Shown here piece after piece: positions 15,906 to 41,039 of a DNA stretch of 64,000 nt. The stretch spans positions 109,485,641-109,549,640 of the forward strand of contig NC_135374.1 of assembly GCF_049243985.1 (NCBI RefSeq). Reading direction: 5' to 3'. A model generated the notes under the pieces. It did no database searches. It was given only the letters and a program-made list of their open reading frames with translations, and was not told where the DNA came from. The position numbers and the translations under genes are program-made. The stretch comes from Paroedura picta. Lineage: Eukaryota > Chordata > Lepidosauria > Squamata > Gekkonidae. Within the stretch, counting starts at the first letter, position 1; every line of letters starts with the position of its first letter.

Positions 15906-16295
15906 GTATGCCCTTTAACAAATTTTCCATCAAATCCCTTAATTCACACATTAAACCTTTTAACAAATCCCCCTCAAATACCTTAATTCACCTATTAAAA
16001 TGACCCATCCCTTAATTCACCCATTATCTTTATATTTTTGCAGACTTGATGGACCCAGGCCCTCTGTTTTTGCAGAGAAATGCGACCACAGGAAGTGCCA
16101 TGTAAATTTTTCGTGGCTGAATTTCTCAGTTGCCATTTTCTGTGGTTCACTCTGAATGTCGGGAAGTGCTTGTGTAATGGCGAATAACCACTGAAAATGT
16201 TAAGAGGGATCCTCTGTCCATGGAGATGCAGCTGAAAGTATCCCTTTGATACGGGCTCCCCGTCCTTCCCCAGTTGCAATATACAGAGCTTAGAC

Positions 16296-16418
16296 CAGGG
16301 GTAGTCAAACTGCGGCCCTCCAGATGTCCATGGACTACAGTTCCCAGAAGCCCCTGCCAGCATTCGCTGGGAATTGTAGTCCATGGACATCTGGAGGGCT
16401 GCAGTTTGACTACCCCTG
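16296..16418. mobile_element. Foldback hAT-type MITE with perfect TSD
   Basis: 123-bp palindromic copy starting CAGGGGTAGTCAAACTGCGG. The duplication GCTTAGAC is perfect at 16288-16295 and 16419-16426. Confidence 0.94.
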
Positions 16419-16944
16419 GCTTAGACTGTGGCTTGTCACCGTGAAAAGCAACATACACACTCCCTACTCATTGCAGTGGCATGTAGGGCCACAGAGATTT
16501 TTCACATGGGAAAGGATGTTGAGGCATAAGTCCAAGAAACCTTTGCATTAGAGGGGGAATGCTGGGAAACTGTGGACAATTGAGAAAAAAATCACCAGGG
16601 AACCTTCTTCTGCAGAGATTTCCTTAGATGCTAAGAAGGGAACACCAAGGGACAGTGCTTGCCTTTATACCCCACCCATGGGGATCCCTGCTACTACAGT
16701 TGGACACCAGCCCCTCCTTAAAAATTCCATTAGCTCTTGTCATCCTACTTTTACCCCCTGCCAGCTCCAGAGACAGTATGTTATCATGCGCATGGCTGGA
16801 GATCTTATCTTAGACCAGACCTCTGACCCTTCATCTGGATGCTGATGCCTAAGAAGGTGGCCAGTGCAGAATAGCTAAGGCCTTGATAAGCTTCTGATCA
16901 AAGCTAGGTCTGCCCTGTAGACCTCCACCTTTGCTGTTCTCCAT

Positions 16945-17090
16945 CTAGGGACAATATGATAGGAAGGCCTTGGCTTCTATGCCCTGTTGTTGGACCTCCA
17001 AAGGAACGTTGGCCACTGTGTGAGAGGATGCTGGACTAGATCAACCACTGGTCTGATCCAACAGGAGCCTTCTTATGTTCTTCGGTCCTA
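16945..17090 (+). mobile_element. CR1-like LINE 3' fragment
   Basis: TATGCCCTGTTGTTGGACCT, TTGGCCACTGTGTGAGAGG-type text and GGACTAGAT...CACTGGTCTGATCCA match the segment at 47300-47430, a CR1 3' subfamily. Confidence 0.65.
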
Positions 17091-17339
17091 AGCAGAGTCA
17101 CAACCTTCTAAATCCTCTGAAGTCGATGGACTTGATATAACTTGGTATAGCCGTCTTGCATCATGCGTCCACCATAGCCTACTGAATTAAAGATATGGTT
17201 CCCAGCAGAGGCTCCTCCATGCTATGGCTGGGTGTGGAGAAACGGTTCGTTCTAGAGGATGCTCTTTGTAAGGTAACATCCTCTTGACGTCACCCTAAAT
17301 GGTAGCCCATTTCTCTGGAAGGCTGGTCATTTATTTATA

Positions 17340-17570
17340 TAATGACAACTATTCATTGCAATTTAAGTTGCAATTGCCTCATGGCGACCACATGAAGTTC
17401 TACCTCCTGGGATATTCCTAACAAGAGGTGAGCAGAGGTAATTTGCCATTGCCTTCCTCTCCATAGCAACCCCAGTCTTCTTTTGACAATCTCCCATCCA
17501 AGCACTGGTCATGGCCAGCCCTGCTTTGCTGCTCAGCTCTAAAAAGGTCAGGCTAATTTGGGCTATTTAG
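17340..17570 (-). mobile_element. 5S-rRNA-like SINE
   Basis: The minus strand reads AAGCAGGGCTGGCCATGACC then AGTGCTTGGATGGGAGA, matching the internal promoter part of 5S rRNA (AAGCAGGGT...GTTAGTACTTGGATGGGAGAC). A SINE body with GGCAATGGCAAAT follows. Confidence 0.75.
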
Positions 17571-17986
17571 ATTACTGTTTTTGTCTGGGTTTGTTTTACC
17601 TTTTTAAATTATGTATACAGATTATTAACACACACACACACATCTCTTGTACCTTACATTGCCTTGCAAAACAGTATCCCTTTGCCTGTTCCAAAATCCC
17701 TGCATACACATTTGCTTTGAGCAATGTCAAAGCAGTCATAAAACAGTCCAATGTCACCTAGTTCCGTTCTATTTAAATGTAAGTGGAATATTCCAGTTCC
17801 GCTGCATCTTGCGTCTGCCTGAGTGAGAGGTAACACAGAAGCGGGTAGAACCCTCTCAGCAATGCCAGAAAAGTGAGGGAAGCTATAGTTAGGGGGTCTG
17901 TAAATCAGGGAGGGGAAGAGGTCGAGATCACCAACAGAAGCCCACAGTCACCATCCGCCCGTATTCAGACAAATTGTGCCGCCAAC

Positions 17987-18245
17987 AGCTGCCAGATTCG
18001 TGTCGTGGTTAAGAGTGGCAGCTTCTAATCCACAGCGTCGGATTTGATTCCCCACTCCTCCGCACGCGGCCAGCTGGGTGACCTTGGGCCAGTCAGAGTC
18101 CTGTTACAGCTGTTCTCGCAGAGCAGTTCTGTCAGGGGTCTCTCTTTCAATCTCACCTACCTCACAGGGTAGGGAGAGGAAGGGAAGTAAGCTGCTTTGA
18201 GAGCCCTTTGGTTAGTGAAAAGCAAGATATAAAACCCAACTCTTC
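17987..18245 (+). mobile_element. tRNA-derived SINE, diverged
   Basis: Head GCCAGATTCGTGTCGTGGTT, GGCCAGCTGGGTGACCTTGG in the middle and an end AACTCTTCATCAT without a long TTC tail. Confidence 0.85.
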
Positions 18246-19154
18246 ATCATATGATCAGAGTACTTTCTGTGAGAATAAAAGAACGGGGAGCTTGTTGATT
18301 TGTTGTTTGGGGCCTCTTATGATAATGTAGTTTAGAACTGGATGCTGTCATAATACATCCTGGCCTCTAGGGGGTGCCACTAGCTAAAGCCAGGAGTAAA
18401 GGCTGCTTGGCTATCTTTTAAGATGACTTCCTGATGGCAAATCATGTGCAGATAAGGTTCCACTCATTTCTCCACTAATCCATGTGTAAGATCAAGCTCC
18501 ACTCGTTTCCCCCTTCCAATGGGCTGCGTTAACATTTGAGCCATGGGGCCATTTTGTTTTATAGACAGGGCCTGAACAAGACAGGTGTCTTTGCTGCTTC
18601 ATTAAGCCCAGGCTTCTCAACATACATGATAACCGCCCACTCACTTCCACTATTGGTTAATTCCCCCCAGAACACAGACTGCTGTTTACAGCTGCTAAAA
18701 GTTGTCTACGGTTATGACCCCCTATAAATGGGATGCAGCTTTGTGCTTAAACAGGATCCTCAAGCACTGTGTGTGTATCCATAGCACACTCTTGCCCACA
18801 TAATGCATTGTGTTGGCATGCTAACATTGCATGCATCGTGGGACTGCAGCCGTAACAGCCCAATATAAAAGCAATGCAAAGTTACACGTGCTCGTTCTTC
18901 TTTTTCCGTAGCATCACGTTTAAATCCCGCTTCAAGGTCTGAGTACCAGAGTACTTCTACATGGCTGCATTGCTACTCCAAAAATAGTCAGGCTGGGTGG
19001 CTGATGCTGTTCTTTGTGGTATCAGCTTCACTGCTTCTCCAGGTACCGACACCACTGGCATGGGGAGGAACCAGTTCTTCGGGTTGACCCATGTTCTGCA
19101 TGCATACATTGAAGAGGAGTGAGATCCAGCCAAGTGGAAAGGGCTGTTATTCTA

Positions 19155-19375
19155 CTCCATGGACAAATCAGAATCACACAGAGCTGGAAGAGAACAAACA
19201 GAGCCATCTGGTCCATCCGCTCCAGCCCCCCACCTTCCTGTGGACTTAGAAAAACATGCTCCTGACAGGTGCTCATCCAACCTCCTCCTAAAAACTTCCA
19301 ACATAGAAGACTCCACCACCCTCCAAGGCAGCACATTCCATCTATGAACAGCCCTCACTGTCATAAAATGTGTTT
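19155..19375 (-). mobile_element. CR1-like LINE 3' end
   Basis: Minus-strand reading contains GTTCATAGATGGAATGTGCT, GGTGGAGTCTTC and the GGACCAGATGGCTCTG-type end of CR1 elements. Confidence 0.75.
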
Positions 19376-20344
19376 TTTAATATTCAAGTAAAACCTCCCT
19401 TACCATAATTTGAATTAGTTCTCTTATGGATGAATAAAGGTGGTGATTCAGCCATATATTCAGCATGAGACAAGTCTAGTAGCAACATGGGAGGCCAACA
19501 GTAGCAACAAAATAAAAAATTATTTTTAATCTGCCCTTCCCCTAAGAATCAGGGTGGATAACGATATATATAAAAACAGTAAATTAACATTAAATGATAT
19601 ATTGAAACATTCTATAGTCAAATTAGTTCAAAGCCGCCTCTAATTGCCCAGTTGTGGAGGGAAGTATAGATTTCAAATATGGTGATGCTTAGCTGATGTT
19701 TTGGGCAGGGAGGCCAAAATTTTGATGGCAGAATTTTGGTGTCAATAAGAATTTTGGGGTATTCCTTTCTCAAAAGAAAGCTTTGACTCTTCTGAGATCC
19801 TCCTGGACTCACAGCTAGCTGTTCTACTGCAGACCAATACGGCTACCCTCTAAAAGTACCTTTATGGCAAAGTTACCCTCAAAGAACTCCAGTCTTGACT
19901 GAGTCCTAAATAAATTAGTATCAAAGTTGCTGAATAATTCTAATTCAGGAATTTCATGATACAGTCTTCCCTTTGTATGTGCACAGGACAGCCATGGAAA
20001 AGATTTCCAAAGTTTTTTAGTAGCCTAGGAGCACCCCTCCTCCCTCTAGCGCTTTTCTGCCAAAATTATCACATGCCCAGGAGGAGGGGGGCTACATCTT
20101 CAGTTCTCTCCATACGTATGGAGACACCAAGAAACTAAGGCTCCAGAGAATTCACTGAAGGGTAGGAGGGAGAGATGTGTGCCTGAATAGAAGCCTGCTT
20201 GATGAACAGCTGTTGTGGGTAAATGCAATCCTGTTTTTATCATCATGGCTTCCTTGCAGACCCACTTTGGGAGATTAGCAAGCTCACTGAGCAAAGAAGG
20301 TAAATGTGAAGCTCTCAAAGGAAGAAAACATGGAGGACCACCTT

Positions 20345-20540
20345 CCCAACAGTCTAAGTCCAATGGCACTTTTAAGACCAACCAAGTTTCATTCAAGATA
20401 CAAGCTTTCATGCACAAGTACACTTCTTTGTTGCTTGCATACAAAAGCTTATATTTTGAATAAAATTTTGTTGATTTTCAAGGTGTTGGACTCAAACTTC
20501 ATTCTGTTTCTTCAGACCAACATGGCTACCCATCTGGATC
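20345..20540. repeat. TTAAGACC-type interspersed repeat
   Basis: TTTTAAGACCAACCAAGTTT, CAAGCTTTCATGCACAAGT and a right part with CTTCAGACCAACATGGCTAC recur in part at 19720-19860, 32281-32440, 38500-38590, 56030-56140 and 63800-63930. Family not named with confidence. Confidence 0.65.
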
Positions 20541-21259
20541 TATCTACCCAGCAGTTGTTTAGCAACCCACTCAGAACTGTCTTATAAAGGAGCAGGAAGC
20601 TCTCTATGGGCAACCTGATGATAGTGTGAAGGATGCTACCTCTGCATTGGGAGACAGCCACTGATCGGTGATCCTAGGGATGAAAAGGTAACATGTCTTC
20701 ATATACCATGCTGTGATCATGGTCCATCAATTCACATGAAACTTGTATCAGGGATGAATTTGTCAGCTCATGTTATTTTGTCTATTTCTTCGCAGTAGGC
20801 ACGGTGATCACTGTGTACGAGACGGGCATATAACTCTCAAATATTCCCTACAGTTTGAAATGTCTCTTTTTTTCCACACCTCACACTGTCTTGGAATGTG
20901 AAGGAGCTATTAAATCTACAGAGCGTGTTGAATTTCGGAGTTAGGAAATAAAAGTTGAAAACCTGGTGCTCCTAAATGCAAGTTTCTATATCATTTGAAG
21001 CGCTTCTCTTTACACCTCCTTTGCTTATCATAACTATTTGCCTACTGGAAAGTACTGAATGCTTCCTGCGGTATAAGTCATATTTCTTCCTCCTCTTCCA
21101 GTTATGGTAAGATACAGGGATCAAAGCTTAAGTTGGTGTTCCCAGTGAAGATTTACAGACAAGACTGCAATGGCTGGGATAGCAGATCTGAACTCTTACA
21201 GAAGAACGTCATTCATTTAATTAATGAAGAATCATAATGAGGGGACTGTGTCATTTTCT

Positions 21260-21360
21260 TGGAGTTGCCTGTATCAACCGTACTGCAACCATATGGGGAT
21301 GGGAGGCCACCAAGGATGTCCAGGGTTGCTACGCATAGGCAGGCAATGGCAAACTAGCTC
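21260..21360 (+). mobile_element. 5S-rRNA-like SINE fragment
   Basis: Contains GGGGATGGGAGGCCACCAAGG and TTGCTACGCATAGGCAGGC followed by AATGGCAAACTAG, as in the other copies. Confidence 0.65.
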
Positions 21361-21734
21361 TACTCATCTCTTTCACTGAAAACACTACAGGTGATGGGGT
21401 AAGCTTCCCCCCCTCAAAAAGAAAGCACACATATGCCCACAGACTCAGAATCGTGTCCCTCCCCTCAGTCAGAGGCTGTTAGAGGCTTCCTTCACAGCAG
21501 GCCAGAAGGAAGGGGAGGGTTGTGGAATCCTGAGCAAGAGCAATAATTGGCCCTGAGAGGAGTAAATTCTACCAATAGTGGACTGAAAAACCTTCCACAT
21601 GTTGTGAGAAGTGCGCTATGCATTTTACTATATTAGAATAGGGGAAAAGCCCGTTGTACCCAGGAATACAATGGGAGCTAGTACACATGCCTGTCCTGTG
21701 GCTTTCCTGGGTGTTGATTTTGAGATCCAGCGTG

Positions 21735-22200
21735 TTGGGGGTGATTAAACAGCAATGACTCTAATCTCAAGAGCCCAGATTGATCCCCCACTCCTCCTCC
21801 ATGTGCAGCCAGCTGGGTTGCCAACCTCTAGGTGGGGGCTTGGAAATCTTCAGGAAGAACAACTGATTTCCAGTTCTTCTGGAGAAGACAGCTAGGAGGG
21901 AGGGAGAGAGATCAGAGGCTGCACTGGGTCTCATGGAGCTGGTGGGCAGCCTTTACTCCTTCTCCCCTCCCCCCGAGACTCTTGAAGCCCCACCTCAAAC
22001 CGTCAAGGAACATTTCTAACCCAGTGGTCACCAACCTCCAGATGAGGTCTGGAGACCTCCTGGAATTGAAGTTCATCTGCAAACTATAGAGATTAGCTTC
22101 CCAGGGGAATATGGCTGTTTTGGAAGGGGAATTTTGCTATGACAGCTCATCTCCAGACAACCAAGATCAGTTCCCCTGGAGAAAAGGGCTGCTTGGGACC
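21735..22200. mobile_element. SINE fragment and GTTGCCA-type element pieces
   Basis: 21735-21815 resembles the tRNA-derived SINE head (ATGTGCAGCCAGCTGGGTTG). 21812-22200 holds two diverged pieces of the GTTGCCAACCTC element (CCAACCTCCAGATGAGGTCT, GATCAGTTCCCCTGGAGAAA). Confidence 0.55.
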
Positions 22201-22780
22201 AGAGGAAGAGAAACAGATGGTCCAAGATCGACGCATCTGTTTGTACACAAGTAGCTGAATCAAGGCTATAGTGAGTGGCTGAAACACAAGACACTGATTG
22301 CTCTTTCCCCCCCTCCCCCGTTAATGGTGCCACTCACACCAGTGTCCTCTGTAGCCTTTCTTTTGGAGAATCAAGATTAGAGACTAATTCCAGTGACCTC
22401 AGTGAGGCTCAGGTTCCAGTCCATGTTTCTGGGTTGTCAAATGCTGCCGCTAACTATCAGACTGGGAGAGGGGGGTGGAAATTAGAAGACACTGATGAAG
22501 CTGCAATTAAGTTTCAATGCAATTAAAAAATGAACTCTCCTTGAATGCATAATCTAATTTGTGAATCTGCGTACAGCAGCATCCTTTGGTGGTGGTGGGG
22601 ATACAGGGAGGTCAAACCAAGTGTTGCAACCTGCAAATCATTGAATATATTAAACAAGAGGGAACCTGCAAGGACTACCAGGAGGCGTCCCATTTCCTCC
22701 TCCCCCGCTATTTCCTTTTCCCTTTTACTGAAATCCCCCATAGCCTCTCTCCTTTTTTTGCTCCATTCTTTCATTCTAAG

Positions 22781-23110
22781 GTTGCCAACCTCCATGTGAG
22801 GCCTGGAGAATCCCTGGAATCACAACAGATCTCCTAACTAGAGAGATCAGTTCCCCCTTAGGGTTGCCAGGTCAAGGTTGGGAACTTCACAGACTTAGGA
22901 GCCTTAGGAGACCAAGGTTTGAGGAAGCAACCAAACGTCAGCAGGGTATCATGCCGTACAGCCATTTTATCCCAGGGGTGAGCTGATCTCTATCATCCGG
23001 ATATAGTTGTAATTCTGGGTATTCTCCAGCCTTCACCTGGAGGTTGGCAACCCTAGTTCCCCTGGAAGAAATAGCTGTTGGGGGGCGCTGTACTGAGGGT
23101 GGGCTACATA
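22781..23110. mobile_element. GTTGCCA-type element, interrupted by its own kind
   Basis: Left part 22781-22858 (GTTGCCAACCTCCATGTGAGG to GATCAGTTCCCCCT). It resumes at about 23056 (GTTCCCCTGGAAGAAATAGC). The gap is filled by a second element. Confidence 0.7.
22859..23055. mobile_element. Nested GTTGCCA-type element with 8-bp TSD
   Basis: Ends TAGGGTTGCCAGG and GTTGGCAACCCTA are inverted repeats. GTTCCCCT follows it, and GTTCCCCCT (one extra C) precedes it. Inverted ends with an 8-bp duplication suggest a hAT-type non-autonomous family. Confidence 0.75.
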
Positions 23111-23205
23111 TTCAGAAGGCAGCCCTGTCGGTCTGGAGAACAGTTAGATTTTAGTCTAATCACGACTTAGAAACTGAGAAGAATTTCAGGATGTAAGCTC
23201 TAAGG

Positions 23206-23341
23206 CAGAGGTAGTCAACCTGTGGTCCTCCAGATGTCAATGGACTACAATTCCCATGAGCCCCTGCCAGCAAACCCTGGCAGGGGCTCATGGGAATTGT
23301 AGTCCATGGACATTTGGAGGACCACAGGTTGACTACCCCTG
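23206..23341. mobile_element. Foldback hAT-type MITE
   Basis: 136 bp; near-perfect arms (GGACTACAATTCCCATGAGC on the left, its complement on the right). Target duplication CTCTAAGG / CTCTGAGG with one mismatch. Confidence 0.92.
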
Positions 23342-23394
23342 CTCTGAGGTGTTGCTGGATTCTGATCTAATTAAATCAACATATGGAATTTGGG

Positions 23395-23600
23395 GTGCCA
23401 GCCCCCAGGTAGGACCTGGGAATCTCCGGTTTTACAGCTCACCTCCAGGTAACAGATCAGTTCCCCTGGGGAAAATGGCTGCTTTGGAGGGTGGACTCCG
23501 TAACATTATACTCCACTGAGGTCCCTCCCTGCCCCAAATCCTGCCCACTCCTGGCTCCGCCCACAAAGTCTCCAGGTATTCCCTAACCCAGAACTGACAA
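23395..23600. mobile_element. GTTGCCA-type element copy
   Basis: GGTAGGACCTGGGAATCTCC, CAGATCAGTTCCCCTGGGGA, CACTGAGGTCCCTCCCTGCC and AAGTCTCCAGGTATTCCCT are in the family order. It abuts the hAT insertion at 23609. Confidence 0.75.
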
Positions 23601-23608
23601 CCCTATGG

Positions 23609-24106
23609 TAAAGTGACCAGATTGTTGGGGAGCTAAAGCCGGACACAGAGAGTGGCAGCAGGGGGGGGCGGCGGCGCCGGTGGCTCCTGCTCGTGGCCTT
23701 ACTTGGGACACTGCAGGCAGCAAGGCAAATGGCGCAGAGAACCAAGAGGGTGACGCGCTGATCCTTATATAGGCTGGCACCCTGCCCTCTCAGAGCAATG
23801 TCCGGCCGCAGTGGAGCGCATCCTGGCTGAGCCACCATCGCTCTCATTGGTCCCGCTGCCGCTTACTTTGTGACTGACCTCCTTTTAGCACCGTGAGATG
23901 CAGGACAGATGGGCACCTTAAGAAATCACCCGCGCGCCCCACTCGCCGCCGCTGCTGCCACCCAAAGCCAGGCTGGTTTGAGCAGCTTGTGAGGCTGCTT
24001 GCAGCGCCCAGGCCAGGCGGGACTTTTTTTTTAAAGTCTCGGTAAGCGGGACATTTCTTTGAAACCCATGATTATTCTGCAAGTTGCGGGGCAGATGGGC
24101 ACCTTA
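23609..24106. mobile_element. 498-bp GC-rich hAT-type element with perfect TSD
   Basis: Ends TAAAGTGACC and GGGCACCTTA are imperfect inverted repeats. The duplication CCCTATGG flanks it at 23601-23608 and 24107-24114. CAGATGGGCACCTTA occurs both internally near 23907 and at the right end. A TTATATA motif near 23765 is TATA-like. No transposase reading is seen. Confidence 0.85.
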
Positions 24107-24114
24107 CCCTATGG

Positions 24115-24325
24115 CTAGGGGTGATAACCTACAGGTGGGACCTGGGGATCCCCCTGAATTACAGGCAAGAGAAGTCAGTTCCCCTGGAGAAAATGGCAGC
24201 TCTGAAGGGTGGATTCCATAGTATTATACCTCATGGGGGTCCCTCCCCACCCCAAATCCTGCCCACTCCTGGATCTATCTCCATAGACTCCAAGTACTTC
24301 CCAACTCAGAACTTTCAGCCTTATA
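24115..24325. mobile_element. GTTGCCA-type element copy
   Basis: GTGGGACCTGGGGATCCCCC, TCAGTTCCCCTGGAGAAAAT and GGTGGATTCCATAGTATTAT in the family order. Directly follows the TSD of the 23609 hAT element. Confidence 0.75.
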
Positions 24326-25396
24326 TGTGAACCTCCCAAAGCAAGACAGGCCTCTTCAACCCCAAGCAGATGAAGAGTCACTTCATGGTAAGCACAATCC
24401 CAATCAGCTATTGTTACAACAAGCCCCCTATGTTAATTGGTACATCTTTCTTGTCAAGATGTTGGGCCAGAAGGTAGGCCAGCTTCCCAGGTTGAGAGGC
24501 AGTCTGTAAAAACAGATGGAATTCTCCCTGGGCAACAATTCCCCCATGCTGGGGTCTGACTAACACCAAAATACTGCTGGCCTTTCTTCCCAGATCGACC
24601 CGGAAAACTGCCACCTACTGTTAGCAACTTAGAGCCAGTAATGTGTTGCAGTCATCAGTGACTCAGCATTTTATCCCTGTACTGTATGTGTGTTGCAAAA
24701 TGCCTACATTCGGAGCCCAGTTCTACCTTGATTGCTACTATGCAGAAACAACAGGTAAGAAAATATTATTTCCAATTCCAACATCTTCATGTAGATTTCC
24801 ATCTGGCCACCAGAGGGCGCCCTGCCCTTTTATACCAATCGCATTTCCTGCATCATTTTTTCCCTTGCCGCTTTAGGGTGGTCAGTTTTACTTAATGAAA
24901 GAGGGAGAGTTGTAAAAACGTAATAAGCATCATTTGCATTTTTTTTATTGCTATAACATCTCTACCCCATTAGAGAAATGATTACATAGAGCAATAATTT
25001 GTAAGCGGAATAGCCAGATTTCCTTGGCGAGGCTGAGTAATAAGCCGTTAGGGGAAAGATAGATTATGTTCCCCTCTGCAGTTTCTCAACGTATATTAAT
25101 TAAGGGCATTTTCATTAAGAATCAAAGCACATTTCAAAAGACGCATCAACGTATAGAATAAGCAAGTTAGTTTGGAAAGAGAAAGTTAAGTAACCTCATC
25201 CACCAAGGAGAGTCTGCTTACAGAACCAAATCTCCCCAAGTGGATTCTCACTGTAGTCCCATGTAGACAAAACAGGAGCAGGTGTAGTTCCCACCAGCAT
25301 CTAGAGCTGTGGGAACGCAGGATTAGGAACTCTTACAAACATCCCTGATCAATTTCTTGAGGAATGTGAGTTCCGACAGCACCCATTATTTTAAGG

Positions 25397-25532
25397 CAGG
25401 GGTAGTCAACCTGTGGTCCTCCAGATGTCCATGGACTACAATTCCCATGAGCCCCTGCCAGCGTTTGCTGGCAGGGGCTCATGGGAATTGTAGTTCATGG
25501 ACATCTGGAGGACCACAGGTTGACTACCCCTG
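25397..25532. mobile_element. Foldback hAT-type MITE
   Basis: 136-bp copy with almost perfect arms. Flanks TTTTAAGG and CTTTAAAG agree at six of eight positions, compatible with an aged duplication. Confidence 0.9.
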
Positions 25533-25689
25533 CTTTAAAGGAAAGACACAGAGGGAAGAATCTGACTTATACATTACAAAGTACACTGGTTGGGTCTGGA
25601 GAAATTACTACCTTGCATCACAGTTAGATGTGAATTGCTGGTTTGCTGTTACTCCCCTCCATGTAGTGCCCAGATAGGGTAGGGATATG

Positions 25690-25796
25690 CACTTTGGCTC
25701 GGTTCGGCCACCTTGGCAATCACCGAAGCTCGAGGCGGTATGTACCACCTCCGGCTTTGATGATCGCCGAGGCGGCCAAACCAAACCGAAGCACAC
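25690..25796. mobile_element. Third foldback family, CTTTGGCTCGGTTCGG arms
   Basis: The left arm TTTGGCTCGGTTCGGCCACC and the complement of the right arm TTTGGTTTGGCCGCCTCGGC match over about 48 bases at roughly 70 percent by eye. Non-coding. A single copy in the window. Confidence 0.55.
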
Positions 25797-26744
25797 ATTC
25801 CGAACAGGGACTACAGGCAGGCTCATCTGGGGATCTTAAGCTGGGCAGCCCGGCTTAAACTGAGTTGGTCAACAGAGCCTGCCAAGGAGTCAATCCTGGG
25901 AAGAATTCTCCCCACAGGCTCAACTGTGTAGTCCGGTTTAGATCGGACTGAACAGAGCCAGCGAAGGAGACTATCTTGTGAGGAGAGCTCTGCTCAAACG
26001 CTGAGCCAGGGCTCTACTGGGCAGCCCAGTTTACACCCAACTTCTCACATAACCTGCTGGGACTCTACTGGGCTACCAGTTTGGCCAGTAATTCCCAAAT
26101 ATATGCAGGTTTTTTTCACGGATTTTTTTCCCCCAGCTCTCCCCAAAAATCCTAGATATATTTGGGGAACCAAAATATAACCAAAAATGCTGGTAAGTTG
26201 TTTTGGGTCATATTTTAGGTTAGGGCCAACCTTAATGCCCATCTCTACTTCCATCCTGGTATGCTACTTTTCTAAATGCAAAAGCCTTTAGCGACAGTGG
26301 GGGAATTTCTGGCATTCCGTGTTGGACTGGATGGGACACTGGCCTTATCCAACATGACTTCTCTCATGTTCTTATCTATGGGGGCTGCATTTCCCCACCC
26401 TTGGAACTGTCAATTTTACAACCCCAATAAGGTCTTCTGAATGTGTGCATCAACTCTTACCACTATAGGTGTATGTATTTGTGCAGGCTGAGGTGAAAGA
26501 GTGGAGAATCCGTGACTTAGGGGCTAAAGGGCCAGGTCTATACCCTGAATCTCCAATTCCCCTTCAATGAAGTCATCTATGATAACCCCAAACCATAAAG
26601 AAATGGGTACTCAGTGGAGGGATTTACTTGAACAAATATGCCCAGCCATTGGTGTTGGCCAAGCTCTTAACAAACCATGTCAGACCAATCACCAACTAGT
26701 GAACAAGTTGTAGGGGCAGGCACAGGAACGCACTGCTGCCCCCT

Positions 26745-40704
<13,960 letters not shown>

Positions 40705-40922
40705 GGGGATGTCCCTCCAGAGTTGCTCCTCTCCGTCGGCTTTGCACTGAGCCTCACCAAGAAGAGCAAAGCCAATTTCATCAGCCACCTCCAGCCAGGT
40801 CCTACCTGACCAAATAAGCTACCTTCCCCTCTTCTCTGCCTACGAGCGTAGACACTTGGAAGGTTGCTTAATCCAAGACGCTCGTTGCCTTGAACGGGGT
40901 TTGAAAAGCAGACAATTTATCT

Positions 40923-40929
40923 CTTTGTT
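40923..40929 (-). promoter_or_regulatory. AACAAAG SOX-type site upstream of DCT
   Basis: AACAAAG on the minus strand about 220 bases upstream of the start codon. SOX10 is an established DCT regulator in melanoblasts. A short motif, listed because of its company. Confidence 0.4.
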
Positions 40930-40991
40930 GCTTGCCAAGATGCCAGGGCTCAGGGGCTTTACGTGTGGGTCAGAAACGCTCTCATTAGGGG

Positions 40992-40997
40992 GGATTA
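40992..40997 (-). promoter_or_regulatory. TAATCC homeodomain site (OTX-type) upstream of DCT
   Basis: TAATCC on the minus strand, 24 bases on the gene side of the M-box. OTX2 is reported to regulate DCT in retinal pigment epithelium. A six-base match alone is weak; the position next to the M-box adds support. Confidence 0.45.
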
Positions 40998-41020
40998 GAC
41001 TTCTGCAAGCCCTCATGGTT

Positions 41021-41031
41021 AGCACATGACT
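41021..41031 (-). promoter_or_regulatory. Exact M-box (MITF-type E-box) upstream of DCT
   Basis: On the minus strand this reads AGTCATGTGCT, the 11-bp M-box known from the tyrosinase-family promoters and bound by MITF in pigment cells. It lies 317 bases upstream of the DCT start codon in the correct flank. The sequence match is direct; binding is inferred. Confidence 0.8.
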
Positions 41032-41039
41032 TCGAGGGC

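Noticed and set aside
40705-40788. Longer DCT N-terminus from an upstream in-frame ATG
   Set aside because: The extra 28 residues lack a signal character and would bury the real signal peptide; the downstream ATG gives the standard DCT layout.
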